Shown: piece by piece, positions 35,164 to 44,083 of the stretch | Layout of the letters: each line of letters opens with the position of its first letter | Position numbering within the stretch: position 1 is the stretch's first letter | From: Acidimicrobiaceae bacterium | GTDB lineage: Bacteria > Actinomycetota > Acidimicrobiia > Acidimicrobiales > Aldehydirespiratoraceae | Assembly (NCBI GenBank): GCA_016845585.1 | Contig: JAERSO010000132.1 | Span: 1-64,000 of the forward strand | Direction: 5' to 3' | Length of the DNA: 64,000 bases | Notes under the pieces: model-generated | Seen by the model: the letters and a program-made list of their open reading frames with translations, nothing else | What the model was told of the DNA's origin: nothing | The model's database searches: none | Translations under genes and position numbers: made by a program

Positions 35164-35225
35164 GTCTGATCAGACTGGCGCACCTTACGAACTACGATCG
35201 AGATCGTCAAGAGTTTAACGATCTC
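35164..35225. promoter_or_regulatory. Candidate operators upstream of the ligase/liv operon
   Basis: GTCTGATCAGAC (35164-35175) is a perfect 12-bp palindrome close to the start codon. GAGATCGT (35200-35207) and ACGATCTC (35218-35225) form an 8-bp inverted repeat with a 10-base spacer. Both lie in the only promoter-sized gap of the operon. Confidence 0.5.
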
Positions 35226-35316
35226 AACATTCAGCGTTTCTTCGTGGACGGTCAGATGCGCGAGCCGAAAGCTTGGGCCAAGTGCGAATACGATTGCAAG
35301 CCGGCCAACGGAGAAC

Positions 35317-36108
35317 TCAGCCGAAGCCCGGACGCTCCATGACGGTCACCCGCTGGAGGCGGCGACGCACGCCGTGATAGTCGTTCACCGCGTAGTGCTG
35401 GACCGCCCGATTGTCCCAGAGCAGAACCTGACCCGGCGTCCAGGAGATGCGGGCCTGGAATTCCGGTCGACAGGAGTGGGTGAACAAGTAGTCGAGCAGG
35501 GCGCGACTCTCCTCTGACGTCAGTTCCGGGATGCGGACGGAGAACGCGGGGTTCACGAAGACCGCCTTGCGACCACTCACCGGGTGCTGTCTCACCACGG
35601 GATGAACAGCGACCGACGCGGGCGATTCCGCCATGTCCGGATAGGCGTGTACGGCCGTGAGGCCTTCGAGCATCGACTGCATCGGCTCGCTGAGCGCGTC
35701 GTGGGCCGCGAACTGGGATGCGAAGAGCGTGTCACCGCCGAGCTCCGGTATTTCGATTCCGTGGAGGATCGAGACCGACGACGGCGGGTCGATGAAGGTG
35801 ATATCGGCGTGCCAGAACTCGCCGCCGAATGTCTCGCGCTCATGTGGTTCCTTCAGCACTCGAAGGATCGCCGGGTGCTCGGGCACCGCCTCGAGGAACG
35901 GATGGATCAGCGGTTCCCCGAACCGGTGACCGATCTCCACATGGCGTTCGGTGGTCAGGTTCTGGTCAGGGAGCGCGACCACGAGGTACTCGTACAGCAG
36001 GTCGGCGAGCGCATCGAGCTCGCCGGGTCCGGCCGTTGCCAGATCAACACCCTCGACCCGTGCACCGAGGGTCGGCGCCAGCGGAGTCACCGTCCACGGA
36101 CGCGTCAC
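35317..36108 (-). CDS. TauD/TfdA-family Fe(II)/2-oxoglutarate dioxygenase
   Basis: A 263-residue dioxygenase with the complete metal site: H100 and D102 in GGEFWHADITF, and H238 in LLWDNRAVQHYAVNDY, followed by the 2-oxoglutarate-binding arginines in GVRRRLQRVTV. The usual N-terminal GARVEGVDLA is present. Members oxidise taurine, 2,4-D, aryloxyalkanoates, carnitine-like or lipid substrates. ATGA coupling to the acyl-CoA ligase upstream suggests a small two-step pathway. Substrate unknown. Confidence 0.88.
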   Translation of the reverse strand: MTRPWTVTPLAPTLGARVEGVDLATAGPGELDALADLLYEYLVVALPDQNLTTERHVEIGHRFGEPLIHPFLEAVPEHPAILRVLKEPHERETFGGEFWHADITFIDPPSSVSILHGIEIPELGGDTLFASQFAAHDALSEPMQSMLEGLTAVHAYPDMAESPASVAVHPVVRQHPVSGRKAVFVNPAFSVRIPELTSEESRALLDYLFTHSCRPEFQARISWTPGQVLLWDNRAVQHYAVNDYHGVRRRLQRVTVMERPGFG

Positions 36109-37685
36109 AGTTCCGCTCTCAGCAACTTGCCGGTGGCGTTGCGCGGCACACGCTCGACGAAGTCCACGTCACGCGGCACATAGTGGCGTCCGAGTTGCTC
36201 GCTGACGAGTTTCCTGAGCTCATCGGACTCCACCGCGACGGCAACCTGGACCACAGCACGCAACCGCTGCCCGAACTCATCGTCGGGCACGCCGGCGACA
36301 CCGACGTCGATCACGTTCGGATGCGCGAGCAGTGCGGCCTCGACGATCCCCGGGAAGACGTTCTCGCCCCCGCTGATGATCATGTCGTCGGCCCGGCCGG
36401 TCACGAACAGACGACCCTCGTCATCGAGATGGCCGACGTCGCCGGTCGCCATGTGGCCGTCGATCATCTCCTTGCCGCCACCACCGGTGTAGTGATCGAA
36501 CTGGCCGCCGTTGCCGACGAAGACCATCCCCGTCTCCCCCGTGCGCACGGGCACGCCGGTCGAGTCGAAGATCCGGACCTCGCATCCCGGAATCACGCGA
36601 CCGGCGGTGTTCGGTGCGCTCCGCAGGTCCTCAGGAGTGGCCAGCGTCGCCTGACCGACCTCGGTGGAGCCATAGAGGTTGTAGAGGTTGTCGCCCGTTT
36701 CGTCCATCCATTGCGCAGCAACCGCCGCTGACAACGCGGAGCCGGACGAGCCCGCGATCCGAAGTCGGGTCAGTGGATCGAGGTCCGTGTCCTCGGCGGC
36801 CAGGATGCGCTGCAACATGATCGGCACGGCGGCGAGAACCGTGGCGCCGTGTAGCTCGACGGCTCGCACAGTCGTCGCGGGGTCGAACCGACGAGTCAGC
36901 ACCACCGGACAGCCGAGCAGTCCCGCGAGGGCGAGGTTCGCCAGTCCCCAAGCGTGGAACAGCGGGGCCGCGATCATGAAGACATCGCTGGTTCGGTACG
37001 GAATGCGCTGGAGGATGCCGGCCCCGGCACCACTCGAACCGGCGCGCAGGCGTCGCCGGGCACCCTTCGGGGTTCCCGTGGTGCCAGATGTCATCACCAC
37101 CGGCGCCGCCGGCTTCGGGATGAGTGGATCGATTCGGCGACGGCCGAGTCCCGCGAGATCGTCGATGCCCTGCCGGCCGGCGCGCCGACCGTCGGCGACG
37201 AACACGTCGATCCCCACCCCGGCCAGGTCCGCCTCGACCGGGTCGAAGAGATCGGCGTCGACCACCAGCGCGTCGATCGATTCGCGATGGATCACTTCCA
37301 CCACCTGGGCCGGTGCGGATCCCGTGTTCAGGTAGATGGGGGTGTGGCCGGCCTTGACGGCGGCGATCGAAACGGCGACGAAGTCGATGTGGTTTCGACA
37401 GAGGATCCCGAGCTGTGCCCCCCGCCCCACTCCCGCTGCGTGGAGGCCGCGCGCGACATGCGTCGACCGTCGATCGAGATCACCCCAGGTGATCGAACCG
37501 TCGTCGTCATGCACGGCCATTCGATTGCGAAGCCGGAGCGAACCTGCGGCACACGTCGCGGCGAGGCTGGGTCCCCAGCGGGCCAGACCACCGGTGAGGG
37601 CCGCGACGCGCGTCGGGTCCACCACGCCCGTCCGCTGCAGCACGTCGAGGGTGGCGCGCAGGTCTCCGATCCCGGGGAAACTCAT
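36105..37685 (-). CDS. AMP-dependent acyl-CoA ligase, coupled to the TauD gene
   Basis: A 526-residue ANL enzyme: P-loop PVVMTSGTTGTPKGARRRL, IAAPLFHAWGLANLALAGLL, NLYNLYGSTEVGQATLATPE, HMATGDVGHLDDEGRLFVTG, RADDMIISGGENVFPGIVE and the catalytic-lysine end VPRNATGKLLRAEL. It resembles FadD-type acyl-CoA synthetases of actinobacteria. Its stop overlaps the dioxygenase ATG. The start ATG 37685 faces the divergent acyltransferase gene. Confidence 0.89.
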   Translation of the reverse strand: MSFPGIGDLRATLDVLQRTGVVDPTRVAALTGGLARWGPSLAATCAAGSLRLRNRMAVHDDDGSITWGDLDRRSTHVARGLHAAGVGRGAQLGILCRNHIDFVAVSIAAVKAGHTPIYLNTGSAPAQVVEVIHRESIDALVVDADLFDPVEADLAGVGIDVFVADGRRAGRQGIDDLAGLGRRRIDPLIPKPAAPVVMTSGTTGTPKGARRRLRAGSSGAGAGILQRIPYRTSDVFMIAAPLFHAWGLANLALAGLLGCPVVLTRRFDPATTVRAVELHGATVLAAVPIMLQRILAAEDTDLDPLTRLRIAGSSGSALSAAVAAQWMDETGDNLYNLYGSTEVGQATLATPEDLRSAPNTAGRVIPGCEVRIFDSTGVPVRTGETGMVFVGNGGQFDHYTGGGGKEMIDGHMATGDVGHLDDEGRLFVTGRADDMIISGGENVFPGIVEAALLAHPNVIDVGVAGVPDDEFGQRLRAVVQVAVAVESDELRKLVSEQLGRHYVPRDVDFVERVPRNATGKLLRAEL

Positions 37686-37713
37686 GGTGATCGGACGCTA
37701 GGAGCGAGCGCCC

Positions 37714-38610
37714 GTGTTGGACAAGCCCGCTGACCCGCGATATCCACAGGAGCGTGAACCGCGCCGTCGCTCCACCGGGCCCGTTGGGCTGAAGATGCCC
37801 AGCCGACCCCCGTTCACCTTCGAGGAAGCGCCGGATCTACCGGGGTCGGATCGTTTGAGTCGGTTCGGGCTCGGGCTCATGCGGCGAGTGCTGCACCGCT
37901 TCTGGGACTTCGAGGTCCAGGGCGCCGACAACATCCCACTCACCGGTGGCGCCGTCATCACCCCGAACCATCTCTCGTTCTGTGACTCGTTGTTCGTCCC
38001 GGCCGCGCTCCCCCGCCGGGTCTGGGCGATCGGCAAGGGCGAGTACATGGACAGTTGGAAGACGAAGCATCTCTTCTCGGCCATGGGCATGATCCCGATC
38101 GACCGGTCCGGCGGGAAAGCTGCGATGGACGCACTCGACACCGCGGCGGCGGTGATCGACACGGGCAAGCTCTTCATGCTGTACCCCGAAGGCACACGCT
38201 CACGCAGCGGCAACCTCCACAAGGGCCGCACGGGCGCCGCTCGATTGGCCCTCCGCTGCGACGTGCCGATCGTCCCGGTCGGCCATGAAGGCACCATCGA
38301 CGTCCAGCCGCCCGACACGTTCGCGCTGAAACCGGGCAAGCTGGTCATCGTCCGGATCGGCAAGCCGATCCATCCCCGAGACTTCGGTTCGATCAATAAT
38401 CCGACGCTCGCCCGCAACCTCACCGATGCCGTGATGTACGAGATCAGTCAGCTCAGCGGCCAGCGGTATGTGAACACCTATGCGGGCAAGGGCGACGCCG
38501 GCACGACCGGCACGACACCGGAGCCGCGCCGCGCCGTGATCACGTCGCAGCCGATGGTGATCGACGAGGTCGACGCCACGACGACCGGAATCAGCGCTCC
38601 GGCCGGCTGA
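37714..38610 (+). CDS. 1-acyl-sn-glycerol-3-phosphate acyltransferase-like protein
   Basis: A PlsC-family acyltransferase of 298 residues from GTG 37714, or about 271 from ATG 37795. The acyltransferase motifs are NHLSFCDSLFVPA (H-x4-D), MGMIPIDRSGG, FMLYPEGTRSRSG and VPIVPVGHEGT. The C-terminal ~50 residues are low-complexity Thr/Pro. It converges on a WS/DGAT gene with 20 bases of overlap. The likely role is acyl transfer to lysophosphatidate in phospholipid/triacylglycerol synthesis. Confidence 0.87.
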   Translation: MLDKPADPRYPQEREPRRRSTGPVGLKMPSRPPFTFEEAPDLPGSDRLSRFGLGLMRRVLHRFWDFEVQGADNIPLTGGAVITPNHLSFCDSLFVPAALPRRVWAIGKGEYMDSWKTKHLFSAMGMIPIDRSGGKAAMDALDTAAAVIDTGKLFMLYPEGTRSRSGNLHKGRTGAARLALRCDVPIVPVGHEGTIDVQPPDTFALKPGKLVIVRIGKPIHPRDFGSINNPTLARNLTDAVMYEISQLSGQRYVNTYAGKGDAGTTGTTPEPRRAVITSQPMVIDEVDATTTGISAPAG

Positions 38611-40057
38611 TCCCCGCTGCCTCGAACAAGGTGTCGATCTCGGCGATGTGCAGGTCCATCAGGTCGTCGAGGTCGGGCGCCAGCTCGCGACACGACACCA
38701 GGCCGAAGTCGAGCGTGTCGAGATAGCTCTGGACGGTGATGTTGAGACCGACGCCGGGAGCGATGGTCGACACCGGATAGAAGTGCGTCATCCTCGCGCC
38801 GCCCATGTACAGCGGGGTGCGGGGACCGGGCACGTTGGAGATCACGACATTCACCGGCACCGCGCCGCGACGAGCGAGGAGGCCGGCAGCTCGTGAGGCC
38901 TGGGATGTGATCGCCGGCAAGGCGAATTCCGCGGCATCGACGATCACCTCGGCCGGCACCAGTTCCATCGACTCCTTCGCCGCCACCATCGATTCATGCA
39001 CCGCGGCAACTCGATCGAGCGGATCCTCGATGTGGGTCGGGAGGTCGACGAACAAGCTGGACACCCGGTTGGTCCACGGGTCGGCTTCGTCACCGCTGCG
39101 GATCGACACCGGCACCATGGTGCGGAGTGGCTTCTCGGGCAGTGCGTCATGAGAGAGGAGGTAGTTGCGAAGCGCGCCGGCGCAGACGGCCATGACGATG
39201 TCGTTGACGGTGGCGCCGAGATCGGACTTCAGCACCTTCACATCGGCCAACGGAGTCGATCGCATGGCGAGGCGGCGTTGTGCGCTGATCGGTTGGTTGA
39301 ACGGTGTGGATGGCGCGGCCAGACCACTCGATGCCTCACCGTCGCCCCGGTTGTGTCCCCCGAGCGCCGGGGGAAGCTGATCTCGGACACTGGAGATGTA
39401 TGCGCTCGCCCCCTTGTTGCGGGTGATCTCCGCCAACTCCTGCATGGTGTTCAGCTGGGCACGAGCGAATCGGCCCGGTTTCTTCACGAAACTCACCGCG
39501 GTGCGACCGAGCATGTCGAGGTCGGTCGGAAGCTGATCCGCCTCCCACGACCCGTCGTCCTCGGGAATCGGGTCGCCGGCCGGGTCGCTGTCGAGCACCA
39601 TGTTGAGGAACTGGACACCGCTGGCGCCATCGATCGTGGCGTGATGGACCTTCGTGAGAATCGCGAAATCGTCGTTCTCGAGACCCTCCAGGACATAGGC
39701 CTCCCACAACGGGCGATTGCGGTCACAGGGCCGACCGATGATGCGCGCCACCTGTTCGCTCAACTGCACCATGTCGCCGGGCGCCGGAATGGCGATGTGG
39801 CGTACGTGGAAGTCGAACTCGAAGTCCGGATCATTGATCCAGTACGGGTGATCGAGCTTGAACGGCACCTCGACCAGACGGCGGCGGAGCGGCTCGAGCA
39901 GATGGAGCCGATCCTGGATCTGTTTGCGGAACGCGTCGTAGGGCTTGAAGTCGGGATCGTCGGGACGTTCGTAGACGACCAGGCTGCTGACATGGCCGAA
40001 CGACGTCGAAGACTCCATGTACAAGAACCCGGCATCGAGTCCGGTGAGCTGCTTCAT
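38591..40057 (-). CDS. Wax ester synthase/diacylglycerol acyltransferase (WS/DGAT)
   Basis: A 488-residue acyltransferase with the catalytic HHxxxDG motif as HHATIDG at residues 138-144, preceded by FDFHVRHIAIPAPG and DRNRPLWEAYVLEGL, and the C-terminal NVVISNVPGPRTPLYMGG. These enzymes make triacylglycerol or wax esters from acyl-CoA. The last of four tightly coupled lipid genes on this strand; its ATG overlaps the stop of the coiled-coil gene. A second WS/DGAT lies two genes upstream. Confidence 0.93.
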   Translation of the reverse strand: MKQLTGLDAGFLYMESSTSFGHVSSLVVYERPDDPDFKPYDAFRKQIQDRLHLLEPLRRRLVEVPFKLDHPYWINDPDFEFDFHVRHIAIPAPGDMVQLSEQVARIIGRPCDRNRPLWEAYVLEGLENDDFAILTKVHHATIDGASGVQFLNMVLDSDPAGDPIPEDDGSWEADQLPTDLDMLGRTAVSFVKKPGRFARAQLNTMQELAEITRNKGASAYISSVRDQLPPALGGHNRGDGEASSGLAAPSTPFNQPISAQRRLAMRSTPLADVKVLKSDLGATVNDIVMAVCAGALRNYLLSHDALPEKPLRTMVPVSIRSGDEADPWTNRVSSLFVDLPTHIEDPLDRVAAVHESMVAAKESMELVPAEVIVDAAEFALPAITSQASRAAGLLARRGAVPVNVVISNVPGPRTPLYMGGARMTHFYPVSTIAPGVGLNITVQSYLDTLDFGLVSCRELAPDLDDLMDLHIAEIDTLFEAAGISRPER

Positions 40058-40470
40058 GATTCTTCCGCTTCAGGGTCAGCCGCGCTCTTTCGTGTCGCGG
40101 TCTGTCCGGTCAGGAGCTCGGCCATCTTGATGAACGGCTCCTGCATGGCGATCATGTTCTCCGCTGCCAGGGCCAGGCGTTCGGCGGCCGACTCGAGATG
40201 AGCGAGGCGGGCCTCCATGCGCTCGACCTCCACGCGGTGTTCGGCGAGTTCGGACCGGAACGTCTCGATCTGGGCGAGTGGTGGGCCGAAGGCATCGACG
40301 AGATCGACCATCGCCTGGATCTGGTCGCCGGGCATGACGAACCGGGTCATGCCGTCGACGAGCGCCCTGCGCTGTTCGGCCGGCATCGCCATTCGAGCGA
40401 GCGAACCCTGGAACTTCCGAAGTGCGTCGCGGCTTGTCTGGAGACGATCGATGAAGTCCTGATCAGCCAT
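40054..40470 (-). CDS. Small helical/coiled-coil protein between two WS/DGAT genes
   Basis: A 138-residue protein of no family I recognise. ATG 40470 lies within the 3' end of the upstream WS/DGAT gene (8-base overlap) and gives MADQDFIDRLQTSRDALRKF. The body is helical, with a heptad-like stretch FRSELAEHRVEVERMEARLA continuing HLESAAERLALAAENMIAMQ (about 70-115) and no membrane helix. It ends in a polar Lys/Glu tail. Coupling to two triacylglycerol synthases suggests a lipid-droplet-associated or scaffold role similar in concept to phasins. That is inference only. Confidence 0.72.
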   Translation of the reverse strand: MADQDFIDRLQTSRDALRKFQGSLARMAMPAEQRRALVDGMTRFVMPGDQIQAMVDLVDAFGPPLAQIETFRSELAEHRVEVERMEARLAHLESAAERLALAAENMIAMQEPFIKMAELLTGQTATRKSAADPEAEES

Positions 40471-41938
40471 CGAGATCGACTCCCCCGGCAGCGAGGAGCC
40501 GTGTGTAGGCGTCGAGCATGCAAGCCCGAAGATCTTCAGGATCATCGATGGCGGCCGGGTCCATGAACAACCCGATCTCGAGCTGGCCGTTGTAGGACAT
40601 CGTGGTGATGTTCATCGCGGTCCCGGCGACGGGGCCCATCACGATGTTGCGCTCCACCGCGGCGCCCGACATGTAGGTCGGGAACCAGGCGCCCTTCAGG
40701 TTCGATGTGGCGAAGTCGATGCTGGCGGCCTGCGCTCTGGCCATCTGGGTCACGACCGAGGTGGGCAACAGATTGGCGACGCCGGCGAGTCCACTCAGCG
40801 CACCGCCCCCCGAAACCGCCTCTCGACGCTCGGTCATCCGGTCGCGGATCTCGACGAAGAACTTCTTGGTTGCTTCGTAGGTACCCGGGACCGGCAGCTT
40901 GGTCGGGGTGAACGAGTTGCCACCGATCGCGCTGTCCGCACGAGTGCTGACCACGAAGCTGGCATTGAGCCCCTGCAGCTTCACGCCGCGCTTGGTGTGG
41001 TAGTCGATCGCGCCCATGGCGGCGCCGGTGACGAAGACGTCGTTGATCGAACCACCCAGGGTCTTTCCCGCGGACTTCACGGCGTCGAGTGGGAGGGTCA
41101 CCGACTCGACGTGCCGGCGCCGCGACCGATGCGACCACAGCTCTGACCCGGACGGAGCCTCGGAATCGGAGGACCCGAGCTGATCGAGCGCGGACTTGGT
41201 CGAGCCGATCTTCTCCTCGGCGAACTCGCGGGCGAGGACGGGATCCCCGCTCCACGTCGCCACCTCACCGACGGCGCGTCGGGCCAGGCCGGCCTGACGA
41301 CGCGCGACGTGGCCGAGGCTGCGGCGGAGGCTGTCGACCGGCGAGGCACCATCGACGTTTTCATCATCGCTGTGCTCGGCGGCGACTGCGTCGGCGATCA
41401 CCTGATCGAGGTCGACGCGGTCGGGCGGTGGAGCGTCGCGCTCGATCTCGATGTAGCGCTCCGAGAGCCGGATCGCGCCGATCCCGTCGGTGACCGTGTG
41501 GTGCATCTTGGAGAACACGGCGCCGCGACCACCTTCGAGCCCATCGATGCAGACGAACATCCAGAGCGGGCGGGTGCGGTCGAACGGGTCTTCGTACAGG
41601 CGTGTCGCCAGGTCCAGAAGCTGGCGCTCACTACCGGGCGCCGGTAGTGCGATGTGGCGGACGTGATAGTCGAAATCGAACTCCGGGTCGGTCGCCCACG
41701 TGGGGGGAGAGAGGCGACCGAACCCGGGTACGACCCGCTCGCGCAGCCGAGGGATCTCGGCCACTGCCGTGCGGATGCGGGCTTTGAACAGCTCGATGTC
41801 GACGGGCTGGTCGAGGATGCTGACCATGGCGCCGCTGGGGTTGAGCCATGGGTCCTTCTCGATGTTCCACATCAACGCCTCGGCGTCGGACATCTTCTGT
41901 TCGAAACGGAGCTCACGCTCACGAGTGCTGGTGCTCAT
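40463..41938 (-). CDS. Wax ester synthase/diacylglycerol acyltransferase-like protein
   Basis: A second WS/DGAT-family enzyme, 491 residues, with HHTVTDG at 146-152, FDYHVRHIALPAPGSERQ, FDRTRPLWMFVCIDGLEG and a C-terminal NIVMGPVAGTAMNITTMSYN. It is diverged from the other copy (MHH rather than VHH before the motif), suggesting different acyl acceptors. ATG 41938 overlaps the HAD-acyltransferase stop by four bases. The HAD-PlsC plus WS/DGAT order resembles the Rv2483c-Rv2484c region of mycobacteria. Confidence 0.9.
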   Translation of the reverse strand: MSTSTRERELRFEQKMSDAEALMWNIEKDPWLNPSGAMVSILDQPVDIELFKARIRTAVAEIPRLRERVVPGFGRLSPPTWATDPEFDFDYHVRHIALPAPGSERQLLDLATRLYEDPFDRTRPLWMFVCIDGLEGGRGAVFSKMHHTVTDGIGAIRLSERYIEIERDAPPPDRVDLDQVIADAVAAEHSDDENVDGASPVDSLRRSLGHVARRQAGLARRAVGEVATWSGDPVLAREFAEEKIGSTKSALDQLGSSDSEAPSGSELWSHRSRRRHVESVTLPLDAVKSAGKTLGGSINDVFVTGAAMGAIDYHTKRGVKLQGLNASFVVSTRADSAIGGNSFTPTKLPVPGTYEATKKFFVEIRDRMTERREAVSGGGALSGLAGVANLLPTSVVTQMARAQAASIDFATSNLKGAWFPTYMSGAAVERNIVMGPVAGTAMNITTMSYNGQLEIGLFMDPAAIDDPEDLRACMLDAYTRLLAAGGVDLDG

Positions 41939-43353
41939 GTGTCGGTTCCTGGGCGTCGGTCGGCTTCGGCGGTCGGGTCGCCGGAGTAGCCGGGCGGAAA
42001 GGTGAGGACGAGTTCTTCCTCGGTTGGTTCATGATGCTCGCGCGCCTCGCTCGGGAGCTGCTCGACGATCGCGCTCATGATCCGCTTCGTGTCCTTGTCG
42101 AGACTCTTGTACTTGAGCTCCACGGGTTCGCCGACACGGATCGTGATCAGCGGCGGGTCGGTGAGATCGAGGTTGGGGACCCGGGCGCTCCGGGGCCAGA
42201 CCTTCTCCGTGCCCCACAAGCCCACCGGGATCACCGGCGCTTGGGTGGCGTGGGCAAGGCGAGCGGCTCCCCATCGGCCCTTCAGCTCGGGATCGAAGAA
42301 CGCGGGCCCACGCGGGATGGTGCCCTCCGGGGCCATGGCCACGAGTTCACCACCCTTGAGCGCGTCGACGGCCTTCTCGAGCGGTTCGTCGGACCCGGTG
42401 CCGCGATCGACACGGATGCCGCCGAGCATGGCCCCGAGCTTGCCGATCAATGGCACGTCGAAGACCTCCTTCTTGCCGAGGAAGCGTGCCGACCGCTCGG
42501 CCTGAGCGATCAGCAGGCCCACCGCGGTGGAATCGAAGTAGCTCCGATGGTTGAACACGACGATGGCCGAGCCATCACCCGGGATGTTCTCGATCCCCTG
42601 GATGTCGAAGCGGGCGTTCGGGATGAACTCGGGTCGAGCAAAGGGACGCAGCCAGTGCTGCAGCTCGCGACCGGCGAACTTGGCGACGCCCGGCGACACG
42701 TCGAGGTGACGAATCTGCCAGCCGTTGAGCGCGGCGATCGCGGTCAGTTGCGGATCGGGGTTCACGGCGACCGGGGTGCCGAGAGCCTTGAGGAGGGGAA
42801 CGTCGTAGGCGCTGTCGGAGTAGCCGTAGCTCTGTTTCAGGTTGATGCCCTCACGCTCCGCGAGGGCGCGGACAGCGTCACGTTTGGCTCTGCCCCACAA
42901 GAACTCGCCGTCGAGCTCACCGGTGTAGACCGTGCCGTCGTCGACCCAGCCGGTGGCGATCACATGATCGAAACCGAAACGCTCCGCAAACGGGCGGACG
43001 AAGGCCTCCGGCGACGTGGTGGCGAGCACGAGGACGCGCCCCGCGGCCTTGTGTTCATCGAGCAGCTGATGGGCGAACCCGGGGACCTCGTCGAACAGCT
43101 CGTCGACGGCTGCCTCGGCGGCGATGGCGACGGACTCGATCGGCCACCCCTCGGCGCTGCGCACGAGCAAGCGAGCGGCTTGCATCAGCACGGGGTTCTC
43201 ACCGAACATCTCATAGGACTTCTGGTAGATGCCGAGACCGGGTATGTCGTGCTCGGCGCCGAGACCCACCTCGGCCAGATGCTTCTGGAAGACAGTGGCG
43301 GATGACCCCAGCACCAGGGTGCGGTCGAGGTCGAAGACGGCGGCGCTACTCAT
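41935..43353 (-). CDS. plsC: Bifunctional HAD-IB phosphatase / 1-acylglycerol-3-phosphate acyltransferase
   Basis: A 472-residue fusion. The N-terminal HAD-IB domain has the nucleophile motif FDLDRTL at 7-13, LVLATTSPEAFVRPFA and YGYSDSAYDVPLLKALG. The C-terminal PlsC domain has IVVFNHRSYFDSTAVGLL (H-x4-D), GGIRVDRGTG, LVAMAPEGTIPRG and VIPVGLWGTEKVWP. It may make phosphatidate and dephosphorylate it, feeding diacylglycerol to the adjacent WS/DGATs. ATG 43353 is chosen over upstream GTG 43383 because TAGAGT lies seven bases before it (43361-43366) and the operator array would otherwise be coding. Confidence 0.9.
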   Translation of the reverse strand: MSSAAVFDLDRTLVLGSSATVFQKHLAEVGLGAEHDIPGLGIYQKSYEMFGENPVLMQAARLLVRSAEGWPIESVAIAAEAAVDELFDEVPGFAHQLLDEHKAAGRVLVLATTSPEAFVRPFAERFGFDHVIATGWVDDGTVYTGELDGEFLWGRAKRDAVRALAEREGINLKQSYGYSDSAYDVPLLKALGTPVAVNPDPQLTAIAALNGWQIRHLDVSPGVAKFAGRELQHWLRPFARPEFIPNARFDIQGIENIPGDGSAIVVFNHRSYFDSTAVGLLIAQAERSARFLGKKEVFDVPLIGKLGAMLGGIRVDRGTGSDEPLEKAVDALKGGELVAMAPEGTIPRGPAFFDPELKGRWGAARLAHATQAPVIPVGLWGTEKVWPRSARVPNLDLTDPPLITIRVGEPVELKYKSLDKDTKRIMSAIVEQLPSEAREHHEPTEEELVLTFPPGYSGDPTAEADRRPGTDT

Positions 43354-43360
43354 GCCGGCC

Positions 43361-43422
43361 ACTCTAATGTCAGTCACTGACATATGTCAATGGATGACAA
43401 ATGTCGCTCGCTGACGTAGGGT
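43361..43422. promoter_or_regulatory. Divergent leaderless promoters with a TGTCA/TGACA operator array
   Basis: The plsC -10 is ACTCTA (TAGAGT on the minus strand, 43361-43366) and the TetR -10 is TAGGGT (43417-43422). Between them stand TGTCAGTCACTGACA (43368-43382), the perfect palindrome TGACATATGTCA (43378-43389) and TGTCAATGGATGACA (43385-43399), with a further TGTCG half site to 43406. TetR binding would cover both promoters. Confidence 0.72.
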
Positions 43423-43428
43423 GACCGA

Positions 43429-44079
43429 ATGGATCCGGATCCCTTCGCCGTTCCGGCGGCCGACGCCGACGAGCGTGAACCCGAGCCGAGTCGCCGCGAC
43501 CGCAAGAAACTCCAGACGCGCGACGAGTTGATCTACCAGGCCTCCCGCCTCTTCGATGCCCACGGTTTCGACGCCGTCACCACCGAACAGATCGCCGAAG
43601 CCGCCGATGTCTCCCAACGCACCTTCTTTCGCCACTTCCCATCGAAGGAGGCCGTGCTCTACGCGGACACCGATGTCCTGCGAGACCGGATGCGGGTGGC
43701 ATTCGATGCACGCCCCGACGACGAGCCGGTCATGCTCAGCGTGACCCACGCCATGATGGCGATCACCGACGACTACCCCGAGGACCGCGATCTGCGGTAC
43801 CTCCAGGCCCGTCTCGGCTCCACCTCACCGGCGCTCTCGGCGTACGCCCGCGCCGTCGTACAGGCGTCGTGGGAACACGAACTGACGACGGCGATCGCGG
43901 AACGTCTCGGTGTCGACCCACTGGCGGACGCACGGCCCGAGATCCTCGCCGGCGCGGCGTTCTCCGCGATGCGGGCCGCAACGCGTCAGTGGTTCGCCGC
44001 CGACGGAGAGAGCGACCTGCCCGAAGTACTCCGGCGAGCACTCACCGCCATCGCTCGCCTCGACGCCCGCGCCGCCTGA
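43429..44079 (+). CDS. TetR-family transcriptional regulator
   Basis: The product is 216 residues. The TetR HTH is FDAVTTEQIAEAADVSQRTF, then FRHFPSKEAVLY (about 44-75), after an unusually long acidic/basic N-terminal arm (1-28). The C-terminal ligand domain is about 140 residues. ATG 43429 follows TAGGGT by six bases, a leaderless start. Divergent from the neutral-lipid operon and separated from it by the palindrome array, so it probably represses that operon and itself, perhaps in response to acyl-CoA. Confidence 0.9.
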   Translation: MDPDPFAVPAADADEREPEPSRRDRKKLQTRDELIYQASRLFDAHGFDAVTTEQIAEAADVSQRTFFRHFPSKEAVLYADTDVLRDRMRVAFDARPDDEPVMLSVTHAMMAITDDYPEDRDLRYLQARLGSTSPALSAYARAVVQASWEHELTTAIAERLGVDPLADARPEILAGAAFSAMRAATRQWFAADGESDLPEVLRRALTAIARLDARAA

Positions 44080-44083
44080 GTTT

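Noticed and set aside
37740-37750. TATCCACA resembling a DnaA box
   Set aside because: Only part of the consensus, in the coding region of an acyltransferase and without partners.
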